NCBI GenBank assembly: GCA_000708835.1
Contig: DF237602.1
Location: 1-46,224 of the forward strand
DNA: 46,224 bases
From: Klebsormidium nitens
Lineage: Eukaryota > Streptophyta > Klebsormidiophyceae > Klebsormidiales > Klebsormidiaceae
Reading direction: 5' to 3'
A program made the translations under genes and the position numbers. The notes below the pieces were generated by a model, which was given only the letters and a program-made list of their open reading frames with translations, did not search any database and was not told the origin of the DNA. The stretch's first letter is position 1. Every line of letters begins with the position of its first letter. Positions 9,645 to 19,775 of the stretch are shown piece after piece.

Positions 9645-11945
9645 TCAATCGTCCTGGGGCCCGAGTCTTTTGTCGAAGTCGTCCTTCCACCTCTCCTCAA
9701 TATCTTCCAACAAGAGCAGCGAATTCGACTGGTCTGCTTTCTCCTCCTTTCCTAAGTTCTCCCCAGCCGCTTTCTCGCGCTCTGATTCCCATTCCATCAA
9801 CGCACTTTCGTAAGCTTCCTTCTGCTTCCGAATCAGTACTGTGGCCACGGATACAAAGACCCCCACCCACACAGCCGGAGACGAAATCACCGCTTCAATG
9901 AAGACTCCCGGTTCAAGGGCGCCTTCTGTCGCCTTCGAAACGACGTTGAAAAACTTCATGTAGGCACTCCGTTCAGGCGCCTGGGCGACCTCTATCGGCG
10001 TCGAAAGCGCTCTTGCCAAGGGGAGCACCAGGGGTGAGGCGAACAAAAGGGCGACCAACGACCCCGGTAGAAGCTCCCACCGCGGAACGGGCACCCGAAG
10101 CGGAACTTTGCACAGGAACGGAACGATCACGATCCGCTCGAAGTTGAGGGTGAGGGCGAACGGGTGGAGCTTCCAACCGAGCCCGGGGCAAAGAGCGCAA
10201 ACTAGGTTGGTGAGAAAAGAAGAATCCGCGGTCATCTTGCGGGGGGGGAGTCTCGCTCGGGCGGCTTCGTCTAGTGTTTGTATCAGGGACTGAACCTCTG
10301 AGGCGAGGCTTCCGAGCAGTGCCAGGGACAGGAAAGCCTCCCAACCGACCGCGACTGGGCCGTCGAGGAAAGGCGTGATTGCCGGTTGGGATCCCCCGAG
10401 AGCCAGGATGAGAAGCGGGAGGGGCTGGGGCAGGGCTGCAAAAGAGGGGTAATAAACATGCGTTGAGAAATCGTGACTTTGTTGGGTTAAGACGCTGCCC
10501 AGGGGGACGGGCTGGGTTGGTTTGAGGGTTAAGGTGTTTACGGTGCGGAGCACGTTAACTTCGGCTTTGGTTTACTTCGTCTATGTAAGCCCGGAGAATC
10601 TAAAGTTTGCTGAGCGGTTTCACACGGCAGCTACTTGTGGGAGTGAGAGGAGGACCCGCAGAATCGTGAAAGCCTTGGTTTCTGTCGAGACAGGAATCGG
10701 CTCCAAACTTTCACCGATAAGCGCGCCAAACCACTTACATGAAGCTCAAAATCGGAGGAATCCGTTCAGCATCTTGTCGTCCCACAGCGGAAACATACAA
10801 CGGTTCAGCCGAATTGGGGCGGCATCTAGCCGGAATCTCAGCCAGGAAGTCAGCAGCCGGGTTGATCTGACTCGATCTAGGCCACGGAACCGAAACTTAC
10901 CTGCAACAGCGCTCGCCAGAAGCCAGAAACTCCACCCCCCAATCGTATGGTCTTTGTAGAGCTGGATCAACCACTGGAGCTCGAAGAGAGGGGCGTAATA
11001 CAGCAGCAATGTGACCGGGAGCTTGAGCAATGCGGAGAAGAGCTGCCCGGTTCCGTCCGCCAGGTACGAACCGACCAGCTCGTCTGACGTCACGCTGACG
11101 TCAGGCTCGTCCGGGGGCGTCGGGAGGTCGGGGTACTCCCACTGGGAGGCTTTAGTGACCGAGTTGTAGTAGAACGGGAGCTTCTCTCGGGGGTAGTACA
11201 GGTTGTGCCACTCGGGGGGAAGCTCCGGTCGCCTAGGTTCGAACTGGCCCCTCAGCTCGGCTTCGATTCCGAGTATCTGATAAACGGGAACCGCGAAACA
11301 TGCAATGATGGCTAAAAGGAAGATGAACGCGCTCATGTCCTCCCTGTTGGTTGGGTCGATTTTTCCGGCGATGCACAACTGGATGAGGAACCAGGTCATA
11401 GCAGCTGTGAGGAGGAACGCAATGAATGTGCCTGCAGAAGGGCCCCAATCTGTCGGCGGGGAAGAGTAGGGGACTCTCTCCGGGGGCTCTGGCCGGCTTG
11501 CCTGGGCGCATATGAGGCGTCTCTTTGCCCTGGTACTGCCAGACTGCCTTCCCTGAAGTCTGTTGCTGTGAAATCCTCCCAAAGTGAGGCTTTGATGCCC
11601 CTCTGACAAAGTTCTGAAGCCTGATGGCATGCGGACTATATCTGCTTTGGTTGGATGAACTATTCCTAGCTGGACTCGCTGATGACCTCCCCTGAAGCTC
11701 ATGTGGTTTCCTCGTGCTTTGCAGATGTTAACATTCTGCCCTGCCCTTGTGCAACTCCACAGCTTCTGACGACTTGCAACCCCATGGAATGCGCTGTCTT
11801 GATCAACCAGAGCGACCACCCTACAACGACGCTGGCCACTAGTGTGCAAGCTTGCTGACACAGCGGCTGTGCTGATGCTATGCACACTCCTGGTTTGGGA
11901 GCCAGCAGACACGTGGCCCCCCAGGGCAGCACCTAAAATCACCAT
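9645..11945 (-). CDS. WW-domain polytopic membrane protein, paralog C (two exons)
   Basis: Exon 1 runs 11945-10901 and exon 2 10435-9645. The donor is GCAG|GTAAGT and the acceptor TTTTGCAG|CC. The phases agree (1) and rebuild the A-ALPQPLP junction seen uninterrupted in the paralogs. ATG at 11945 opens a long Ser/Arg-rich, acid-poor extension ending near RRLICAQA, which looks like a plastid transit peptide. Next: PPTDWGPSAG, two hydrophobic segments, and a WW domain (LPPEWHNLYYP, FYYNSVTKASQW, Pro). Then come DVSVTSDELVGSY and the membrane core with ARARLPP, CALCPGLGWKLHPFAL, PLRVPVPRWELLP and IRKQKEAYESAL. It ends with KDDFDKRLGPQDD. It carries about 20 extra residues before the last helix. 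It is divergent from D. Biochemical function unknown. Confidence 0.85.
10436..10900 (-). other. Intron found only in paralog C
   Basis: A 465-nt GT-AG intron interrupts the coding sequence just before LPQPLP. The same codons are continuous in A, B and D. It has a strong donor (GTAAGT) and a pyrimidine-rich acceptor. Confidence 0.8.
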
Positions 11946-12323
11946 GAGAGAAGGCGCTCTACGCAAATACAAGCCCGCAATAAGCAGTGGCCGTCGTTTC
12001 TGCCCGCATCGATCCGCCTCTCTTCAAGAAGAAGCGCCAAATGCTGACTTCTTCAGCTCTCAAGTCTAGGTATGCCATAGTTTCAAACTAGACGCACTCG
12101 ATCGGCTACGTGCGGCGCGGTCGCGTTTCGGTAACGTCACCGGGCAGGGTTTGGGGTTTGTTTTGACGACCCGGCTACACGCGGCCGCCCGGTGACGTGA
12201 CTAAGCGGCCGCGCGCTCGACGGTGGATTGCAAAATCTTAAGTAGAGTCCATGGTAGTAATACAGAAACGTTCAAGTTGTTTGGCAGAGAGAAGGAAACT
12301 GAAGAGGCGCCACTTGAACAGCA
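11946..12323. promoter_or_regulatory. Divergent C/D promoter region with inverted repeat
   Basis: Only 378 bp separate the C and D start codons, so the region is probably a shared bidirectional promoter. A perfect 12-bp inverted repeat lies at 12134-12145 (ACGTCACCGGGC) and 12187-12198 (GCCCGGTGACGT). Each arm contains TGACGT/ACGTCA, the core bound by plant and algal bZIP factors. Two GCGGCCGC octamers flank the right arm. A regulatory role is inference. Confidence 0.5.
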
Positions 12324-13985
12324 ATGGCCGGCGTCAGGCAATCAGCCGGAGCAACACCAACAGTGCTGACTACTAATCTGACGTCAGTGGAACGCTTCCA
12401 CAGAGTACGTTCAAAGGGGCCTGAGAGTGGCCCCTTGAATAGACAGGGAGCCTTGGTTTCGTGTCAAGGCTTCAGCAAAAAGGCCGCAGCAACATCAGCC
12501 TTTTGCAATCGGCAGAGGCTTGCTCCTTTAGGCAAACCTGGAGGGCTGATTCTTTTGGCTCCTTTTGGCAGTGTTTCCGCTTCAAATTTTAGCGAGCATT
12601 CACTGGAGAAGCAGGCTGATCCAATTTTGGCGCGGCGGTGGAAATCAAGGGGCACTCATGGGTCGTCTGGCGGGAACAACGTTTGTTCAGACACTCCAGA
12701 GGACCAGCAGCCTTCCTCCCCTGTCTCTGCACAGCCTTCCCCAGGAGGACCACCCCCTTCCAATTGGGGCCCCTTTGTCCCGGGCCACCTTTTCTTCATT
12801 GTTTGTCAGATCTTGCTGTTGAATTGGACGAGATTGGACACTTCCGTAATCTTCCTATTAGCATTTTACACGCCGCTTTTGTTCATGGGGATCGCTTATG
12901 GGCTTCAAGAGGATGCTAAAAAGGGACAATTCTTGCCAAGGCAACCGGGTTTGCCCCCACACTGGCACAACTTATACGACCCCACCCAGAACCGGACCTT
13001 CTTCTACAACTCTCGCACCAAAGTTGCTCAGTGGGCGTTGCCCGGTGACCTCATTCACCCCTCCACTGACGTCAGCAGGACGTCAGACGAGCTCCTCGTG
13101 TCTTACTTTCTCCAGGGTGCGAGAGAGCTCGTGGCTTCCATCTTCAAGCTACTTGGAACGGTTGGGTTATACGTCGCTCACGTATTGGAGCTTGCGTGGA
13201 GCATAATGCTGCTTTGGAATATACTCGAGCAATCTTGGGTGCTCCAGGGACTCCTACCGGTCGCTTGTCTCGCCCTGCCTCAACCCCTGCCAGCTGTCAT
13301 CCTGCTCCTCGGAACATTTCCCGTGAGGCTCGTAGTAGATAACGTTTCCGCCCAGTCTCTACGACTCGGTTGGGAAGCCCTCCTGTGCGCGGCGCTCCTT
13401 TTCAGTCTCGTTCCCGAGGTTCGGTCGTTGCTGGCGACTCTGAAGCGGGCGGCTCGAGCCAGGTTGTCGCCGTGCAAAGCAACCGGGGACGTGAAGCTCC
13501 TCACCGACTTCCTCTGCGCTTTGTGCCCTGGGCTCGGCTGGCGGCTCCGCCCGTTCGCTCTCCGTCTCAGCTTCGATCGCTTCGTCCTCGTTCCGCTGCC
13601 CTTCAGAGTTCCGCTTCCGGTTCCGGTCCCCGCCTGGGACCTTCTCCCGAGGTCGGGGGTCGCCGTTCTGCACGGCCTGCCCTTCGTTTTACCCCTGGTA
13701 AAAGCGCTTGTGGCAGCGAGAAAGGGAGACCTGTGGCTCACCCCGGGCGCTTTTGCGAAGTCGGTTATTTTGACGCCGTCTGTTTTGGTGGGCGTCTTTG
13801 CGGCGTTGACGGTGGTTTTCATACGGAGGAAGCGGGAGGCATATGCGATTGCTCTAGAAAGAGTTAAGGGGGCCCAGCTAAAACGAGAGAAGGGGGATGA
13901 GGTGGTGCTCGAAGATCTGGAGACGAAAGTTAAGAGGGACTTCGACGAGAGGCTTGGATTTGGAGACAGTTTATTCTCTATTTAG
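12324..13985 (+). CDS. WW-domain polytopic membrane protein, paralog D (intact)
   Basis: Uninterrupted 553-residue frame with ATG at 12324; the best reference copy of the family. Residues 1 to about 140 form a Ser/Thr/Arg-rich transit-peptide-like extension. PPPSNWGPF follows, then hydrophobic segments at about 156-168 and 175-194. The WW domain is at about 209-243, with the two Trp about 22 apart and FFYNSRTKVAQW. DVSRTSDELLVSY comes next. Further hydrophobic stretches lie at about 279-300, 309-330, 348-366, 446-464 and 488-504. Conserved blocks between them are ALPQPLPA, ARARLSPC, CALCPGLGWRLRPFAL and PLPVPVPAWDLLP. The C-terminus has RRKREAY and KRDFDERLG. The WW domain probably faces a soluble side and binds proline-rich sequence, possibly the protein's own PVPVP loop. 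Function unknown. Confidence 0.88.
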   Translation: MAGVRQSAGATPTVLTTNLTSVERFHRVRSKGPESGPLNRQGALVSCQGFSKKAAATSAFCNRQRLAPLGKPGGLILLAPFGSVSASNFSEHSLEKQADPILARRWKSRGTHGSSGGNNVCSDTPEDQQPSSPVSAQPSPGGPPPSNWGPFVPGHLFFIVCQILLLNWTRLDTSVIFLLAFYTPLLFMGIAYGLQEDAKKGQFLPRQPGLPPHWHNLYDPTQNRTFFYNSRTKVAQWALPGDLIHPSTDVSRTSDELLVSYFLQGARELVASIFKLLGTVGLYVAHVLELAWSIMLLWNILEQSWVLQGLLPVACLALPQPLPAVILLLGTFPVRLVVDNVSAQSLRLGWEALLCAALLFSLVPEVRSLLATLKRAARARLSPCKATGDVKLLTDFLCALCPGLGWRLRPFALRLSFDRFVLVPLPFRVPLPVPVPAWDLLPRSGVAVLHGLPFVLPLVKALVAARKGDLWLTPGAFAKSVILTPSVLVGVFAALTVVFIRRKREAYAIALERVKGAQLKREKGDEVVLEDLETKVKRDFDERLGFGDSLFSI

Positions 13986-15016
13986 ATGAAAACACCAATT
14001 CTGTAGCTCCAGAAATATCTGAGATTGTCAAGGTCGATTGAACGGCAGACACGTGAGTCGTAATTTAGTATTTGGACTCGGTTCTTGGACTTGCACGGCG
14101 GACCGTCGGACTGGAGAATCAGAGATACCGCTTAGTGCGAGCTATGCTTGCATGGTCGTTTTTATATGATCTTAAGCATTTGGTTGATGACCCGGTCGGT
14201 AGCCCCACGGGCTGGACGGTACAGAGACCTCATGTACCAAAATACGCACATGAGAAACGCGGCTCAGTGGTTGAGAATGAATGCAAGCTTTGCTTTTCGA
14301 GCGATGCGCTCACGTGAGTCCGTCAGTGTGGCACGGTGACGGGCGCAGCTAAGTCGTCAGCAGCCGCGCCGCGCATGGAAGTGCCACGTGCTGACTGTGA
14401 TATGTTTGAGAGCTTGCACACACGCGACGTTTAAGTAGCATGGATCAAGATTTACATCCGCAACTGCACACAAATACAGTATTCTCAACATATATGTTTC
14501 CCGGGCTGCCATACATACTCAACGCGTGCATTGTTAAATAGTTTGTTAAGAAAGCTAGAGTTGCTGCATGTACCTGCTAAATGGCATGCGCATAAGGAAT
14601 GCCACAGCAGCACCAAGCCCTCACAATAATGAGACACATGAGCTGGAGATGCGAAACCAGCAGAAATCAGCAACGAATGTTTGGTGTCCTTATGCATCGG
14701 GTCGCCTTTCAATCGCGCTATTGATGACCTGACCGTCGAAGGAGTGCTTTAGGTGCACGTCTTTCAGCCCGGCCCGGCCCAGCGGCGTTGACTACACGGC
14801 CATATTCAATCATAGGTTTCTGATTACACTCTCAGAGATGAACACCTGTAACGTATCTTAATGTCGCTTTGACTCAAGACCGGGACAAATACCTTCCTTA
14901 TAACGGAAACTTTCTGAGAAACCAATCACCTTAGCATGATTCTCTGATCTAAGCGGGCCAGTATCTCAAAGGCAAAGCACTGGCGGACGGACCTCAATTA
15001 CTTCTTTTAGGCGTGC
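13986..15016. other. Convergent D/LPAT intergenic region
   Basis: No gene recognised. Short frames on both strands show no motifs. The region should contain the two 3' UTRs. Confidence 0.5.
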
Positions 15017-18000
15017 CTATGTTTCGGCACCATACTCAACCAGCGTATTGTAGATGACTTCCCGAGAGTCTGCCATTAGTTGGTTTGGGTCCGTGCCCAT
15101 CATTGGCGGATGCACGATGATCTTGACACCGCCCGAATGCAACGAGCCCTCTTGGCCGCTCGGCATTAGCTTGCCGGTGCCGACGAGTGTAATGGGGACG
15201 ATCGGCATCTTTGCTTTGGTGGCTATGCTGAAAGCTCCTTTCTGCAACACACAAAAGATGCGAACAAACATATCAGGCACTTTACATTTATGACCTCAAG
15301 ACCGGAAAACTCAAGATTCCGTGCCTGCAGAAGTGGCTTTGTCCTGCCTAAAGCATCTCAAAAGCGTTGGTCTCTCGTTGATAGCGAGTTAGCGAGAGCA
15401 TCAGCGGACGGGTACGGTGTTTCTCATGTCCTCCGGACCGAAGGAACGTACGCAAACTGTCCGCAAAGTAGATGACAAGGGAACCAACGAGGGCCACTAG
15501 CAACGCGATTCTGAAGTTCTCAACTTTCAGCGTCGTCCCATACGGTTGGCCGAGAGAACAAGGGGACTTATTGTTGACACAAAGCTCCTGTTCAAAAGCT
15601 TAGGAAACCCGTTATTACCATTGCAACACGTTTTCACAGAGCTTGTTGCAGAAGACGTACCTTGAACGGCGCTAGTTTCTGGTCCAGGGAGCGCGTGCCC
15701 TCCGGGAAGAAAATCACGGATCCCCCGTTGTCGAGCATCGTTCGGCACGCCTTGAGGCATTGCTGCACGGGTCGACGGAAACTTGTTGAAAACTTTGTAG
15801 ACATGGGCAGATTGTTCTGGCTGATGGGGTGACGAATACGGCTTGAGTTACATAGAACCAATACAAGTCCCTCGGAGACGACGCTTAAACGGTTTGAACG
15901 TTTTGAGTCCGGCAGTACAGCGATGCATAGCCCTCGTTTTCGACGATAGACTTCGCGTACAGACACCGCAGAACGTGTTCCATGTTTGCAGTCCCTCTTG
16001 ACGTCTGTGCGACCTGTTTCGGATTCTCAAATTCGCTTACGAAGCCGCGGTGGATGCTTCACCCCGTCTTCTCGAAAGCCTTGTGTTGCATCCAGTAAAG
16101 GACGCCGAAGGCCTTTCCCAAGCGGAAAATACAAAAGCGAGCGGTGCGGATCGCTTGCTGTGCTTTTTGAACAACGGCGACGATAAAATAGACAACAACG
16201 CGCAGAACTCAAGGAGATGGTTAGACATCCAGTGTGCACCGCTGAAGGACAATCTGACTATGCACTATAACAGATACATCGGGGACGTTTGCTCAATCTT
16301 GTCGCCCTTCCGTTGCTCTTCTCCCTTTTCCGACTTCTCTCGTTTCCATTCTCCTCTCCGCAGAAGCATGGTGAGGAAGGGGGTTACAACGCCTTCTCGC
16401 CGCTTCGGTTTGTCCGTCCGTTTGCTGAAGCGAGATGTAGCCCCCTTACAGCTTTGGTTTACGACTCCATCAACCGCTGTCATTCGGTTCCAATCCGTTT
16501 TCGCCATTCTTTATCAGGCAAGAATAGTCTTTACCAAGAATTCATGTTTCATCGACGTTCCTTTAGTTTTAGTTTCCTGAAAGTAGGGAGAGCGTCAGTC
16601 TCACCGCTTGACTCCGCGCGTCCATCCGCTTGAGCGGTACTTGGCCCTTTATTCAACTTCCGTTTCCGACACCATGTTTGCAACCGCTTTGTTCGGTTCC
16701 AGCCCGTTCCCGCCACTCATCAGACAGGAATAGGTCCTTCTTTAACGCTTCAAGTTTCATCATTTCAACTCTCTAAAAATTACGCGGAGTGCAGCCTCAC
16801 CGCTTGGCTCCGCGCGTCCATCCGCTTGAGCGGAATGTGCCCCGTCAGGAACATGGACCAGCCGACGATGGGGAGCAGGAAATTGCTTGTTTTCGACACG
16901 AACTTGAAGGGCACCCATAACCGGAACAGCGAGAAGATATCCAGGTAGCTCTGGTGGTTGGCGATGTACACTGCGGGCGTGCCTTTTGGCGGAAGATTTT
17001 CTGCGCCGATGACTTCAATCCTGGATGGAATGGGTTTGAGAGGTGAACAAGAGCACAATGAAGGCGTGCGACTATTTTTCTTTTCCTTCTGCTTGTGCCT
17101 GAGCGGAAATGATCATGGAGAACGCGTTCAAGAAACAAAGAGCGAGAAGTGATTGAGATAGCTCTGGTGGTTGGCGATGTAGACTGCGGGGGTGTCTTTT
17201 GTCGGTTGGTTCATGCGCCGATGACTTCGCATGCACGAGGACCATCCGATGAATACGTATTTCGGTCTCTGCGGTACGAAATTCAACAATCGCAAAACAG
17301 AACATGAGAATAAAGAAGCGTGCAAAATAACCCATAAGAATCCACAGTAACAAAAACAGGTAAGTCAAAGAAGAAGCAACCCGAGAGGCTTACTTGTAAA
17401 AGAGCGCCGTCGTCAGATTAGCCCACAGATTGTTCACGACGTGTAGGCCCCGGCGGCGGTATTTGTCAAAGAGGTACTGGAAGGGGAAGATAACCAGCAT
17501 GACCACAAACAGAGGGATGGCGATGAGCAGCGTTGTGACGTAGAAGAGGATTGCTCGCAGCTTGGACCCAAAAGTCGATTCTGCAAGAGGATGATGAAGG
17601 TGGTGTCAAGGAACATCGAAAAAAGAAGTGAAAGATAAGTGAAAAAGTGCCTTTGAATGGACATGATTGGATTCTGGTCACCGTGTGGTGAATGGAGGCG
17701 TTACAGATGTTTCAAGGCGGTTCGTGATTCGTGTCCCTCCGTCAAACTCGTGTTCGCGTCAACCTGGAACAAACGGGGTGAAACACAGCTCCCATGCCAC
17801 CACTTTGAAAAAGGTGAACCAGAGACTTAGATTCGGTAATTGTCACCCACAAGGAACTGCTGGCGGTACTCGTGATGTGTTGGAATAATAAGTGGTAGTG
17901 TCGAGTATCGGGGTTCAAGGATGTGCCTTTGATTGGTTGATCGTGGGAGAAGTTACTCCGGATGGACCTTGATCACTTCTACGTACGTGGACATGTTGTG

Positions 18001-18918
18001 GATCACTTTGCCTGCTCTGACCACCGACAAGCATCATGTTTCTAGTGGATTCTCCGGCGCACTTTGACACCGGGAGATTGGACCGGCAACTTGGACTATC
18101 TTGTTGTGGACAGTGGTCAAACGCCGCAGCTTTTTTGGTGCACTTTCATATCTTCAAAAGTCATCTTCAGGCCCTGATGTTCCTGTCCAGCAGAATGTTC
18201 GTCCAGTCAGATTGTTGAACGTGCCTTCTTCATTAACACAACTTCCGGTTTTCTTCAGTCTCTCTCGCAGGGCTCCTTTAATACTAGACACGGCCTGCGA
18301 TGCTACGACTTCTCCGGTGCACTTTCTCGCTTCTGTACTTAATCCATAGGCACAGAAGTTCCCCGTCCACAGACATTCACCGGGCCAGCTCTGGAACGAG
18401 CCTTGTTCATTTGCGCAACTTAAAGTTTCTTCGGTCTCTTTGGCGGGCTCTTCTACAAGTTAATCGTAGTGGGCTTCTCTTCTAATCAATCAACAAGTCT
18501 GCGTCCAACAAATCTTTGTCGAGTCAAGCTTTGACATGCTTCGTCGGCGAAGCAACTCACTCTTTTGTTCTTCAGTCTCTTTTGCGGGCTCCTCGACGGG
18601 CGTATCTCCCGCGGCCGTGCCTGCCATTGAGCACACTGGAGCCCCTCTCCTCCCTTTCATTTGCCGGCTCGCAGTCGGAAGCTTGAACCCTTTCAGCCGT
18701 TCTGATTGGCGTCCCGCAACTGATCGACCACCGCACAACCTAGATACCTTGCATCTGCTCTCTCCATGTTGTGACGAATGCAGTGCATTGAAAGCGGAAC
18801 GGCTGGTGGCATCCACAGGAAGATGACCGGACCTTTCACTGCGCTGGCCAAGCTTGGTCCTCTGGACTATTCCCTGAGCAAACGAGCGAACGGCCACACC
18901 GGCAACCGCAGACGCCAT
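15017..18918 (-). CDS. LPAT1: Plastid 1-acyl-sn-glycerol-3-phosphate acyltransferase
   Basis: Transfers an acyl chain to lysophosphatidic acid to make phosphatidic acid for plastid glycerolipid synthesis; it acts at the inner envelope. Five exons (18918-18561, 17580-17394, 17020-16801, 15762-15661, 15241-15017) join in agreeing phases to give 363 residues. Residues 1 to about 110 are a Ser/Arg-rich transit peptide. A long hydrophobic stretch at about 126-158 is the membrane anchor. The PlsC motifs are all present: NHQSYLD (H204-x4-D209), HIPLKRMDARSQ, FFPEGTRS (274-281) and IVPITLVGTGK. The layout follows plant ATS2/LPAT1. It is head-to-head with the metallophosphoesterase gene. Introns 2 and 3 contain degenerate copies of exon 3. 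Confidence 0.93.
16470..16640 (-). repeat. Partial tandem copy of LPAT exon 3 end plus intron
   Basis: This stretch repeats 16670-16840 with an offset of about 200 bp. Intron sequence matches (AACCGCT, TTCGGTTCCA, GTTTCATC), and so does the exon 3 tail encoding PLKRMDARSQA, including the donor GTGAG. It lies in intron 3 and lacks the rest of the exon. Confidence 0.75.
17080..17230 (-). repeat. Degenerate copy of LPAT exon 3 core in intron 2
   Basis: 17157-17229 repeats 16944-17013 and still encodes TPAVYIANHQSYL, including the catalytic His. The Asp of the HX4D motif has become His or been lost (QSYLNHF). Downstream of this, TGAGCGGAA and CATGGA near 17099-17120 match the exon's 3' part with a large deletion. 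It is non-functional as an acyltransferase exon. Confidence 0.75.
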
Positions 18919-19775
18919 TGCAACGCCGCGTTTCTGCTACACTGTCTTTTCGTTGCGCCTTCCTATTCCAAAGGCTTATGAAAGCAACACAGGAGCAGGA
19001 AAAAGACTTCTTCTCAAGTTTTCCAGAAGACAGAAACACAGCAGCTCAATCAGTACTCCCCAATGGCGCCTACTGAACGTGGAACTTCAGCAGTTGGCCA
19101 CACGACGCTCTTCTGCTTTGCGCCCTCCCTTTTAAATTGAAGTTGAGCACAACAATACTTAGGGCTGCTGCTGGTCACAGTGCTTCCTACGGTAAGTTCC
19201 TTCGGACGTCCAAAATCTTCTGATCCCGGTCGGATTCCAGACCTGTCCCGACCCGGCACTGACCATATAAGGTAAAGTACCGGTAGGCGGAAGTTCCAGC
19301 TACGGTATAGGTAAACCCAGGTAAACCACGTCTAAAATCTGGCTGGACAGCCAATGGCCGGCCGTCCGAATATACCATTGCATTCTGGCCTTGGTTGCCA
19401 CCGTGGCGCCTTGAATCGACACTGACCGTCCGTTCTAGGGTTTGCATCCGAAAAGCTTCGTCGAGTGCCACGCGGCACGTTCTTAGCGGTCCATCGTCCC
19501 AGGATTCGGCTCTGAGCAGTGAGGAGAATCTGCTCAGCATTCTTCCTTTCCTTCTTGCACAAAGCAAACCTGATGTCAACAGTACCGGTACTGACTGAAG
19601 GCGGCAAGGCTGCCTGTCAACAGCGAAGGAAGGCGCCTTCTTCCTTGGTAGCAGCAGGACCCAACTTGAAGTTGCTGCATTTCATGTCTCTGGGAGTGCA
19701 TTGATGCATTTGTAGACCTATCTTGAAGGGCGCTCTCAGCTGTCCGTCGAGGCAAGTTCTGCAGCAAGTTGCGGA
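18919..19775. promoter_or_regulatory. Divergent LPAT / metallophosphoesterase intergenic region
   Basis: 857 bp between two head-to-head start codons; it must contain both promoters and 5' leaders. I see no clear element other than several ACCGGTAC/GGTACCG-like words near 19270-19290 and 19580. Short frames here have no motifs. Confidence 0.45.
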
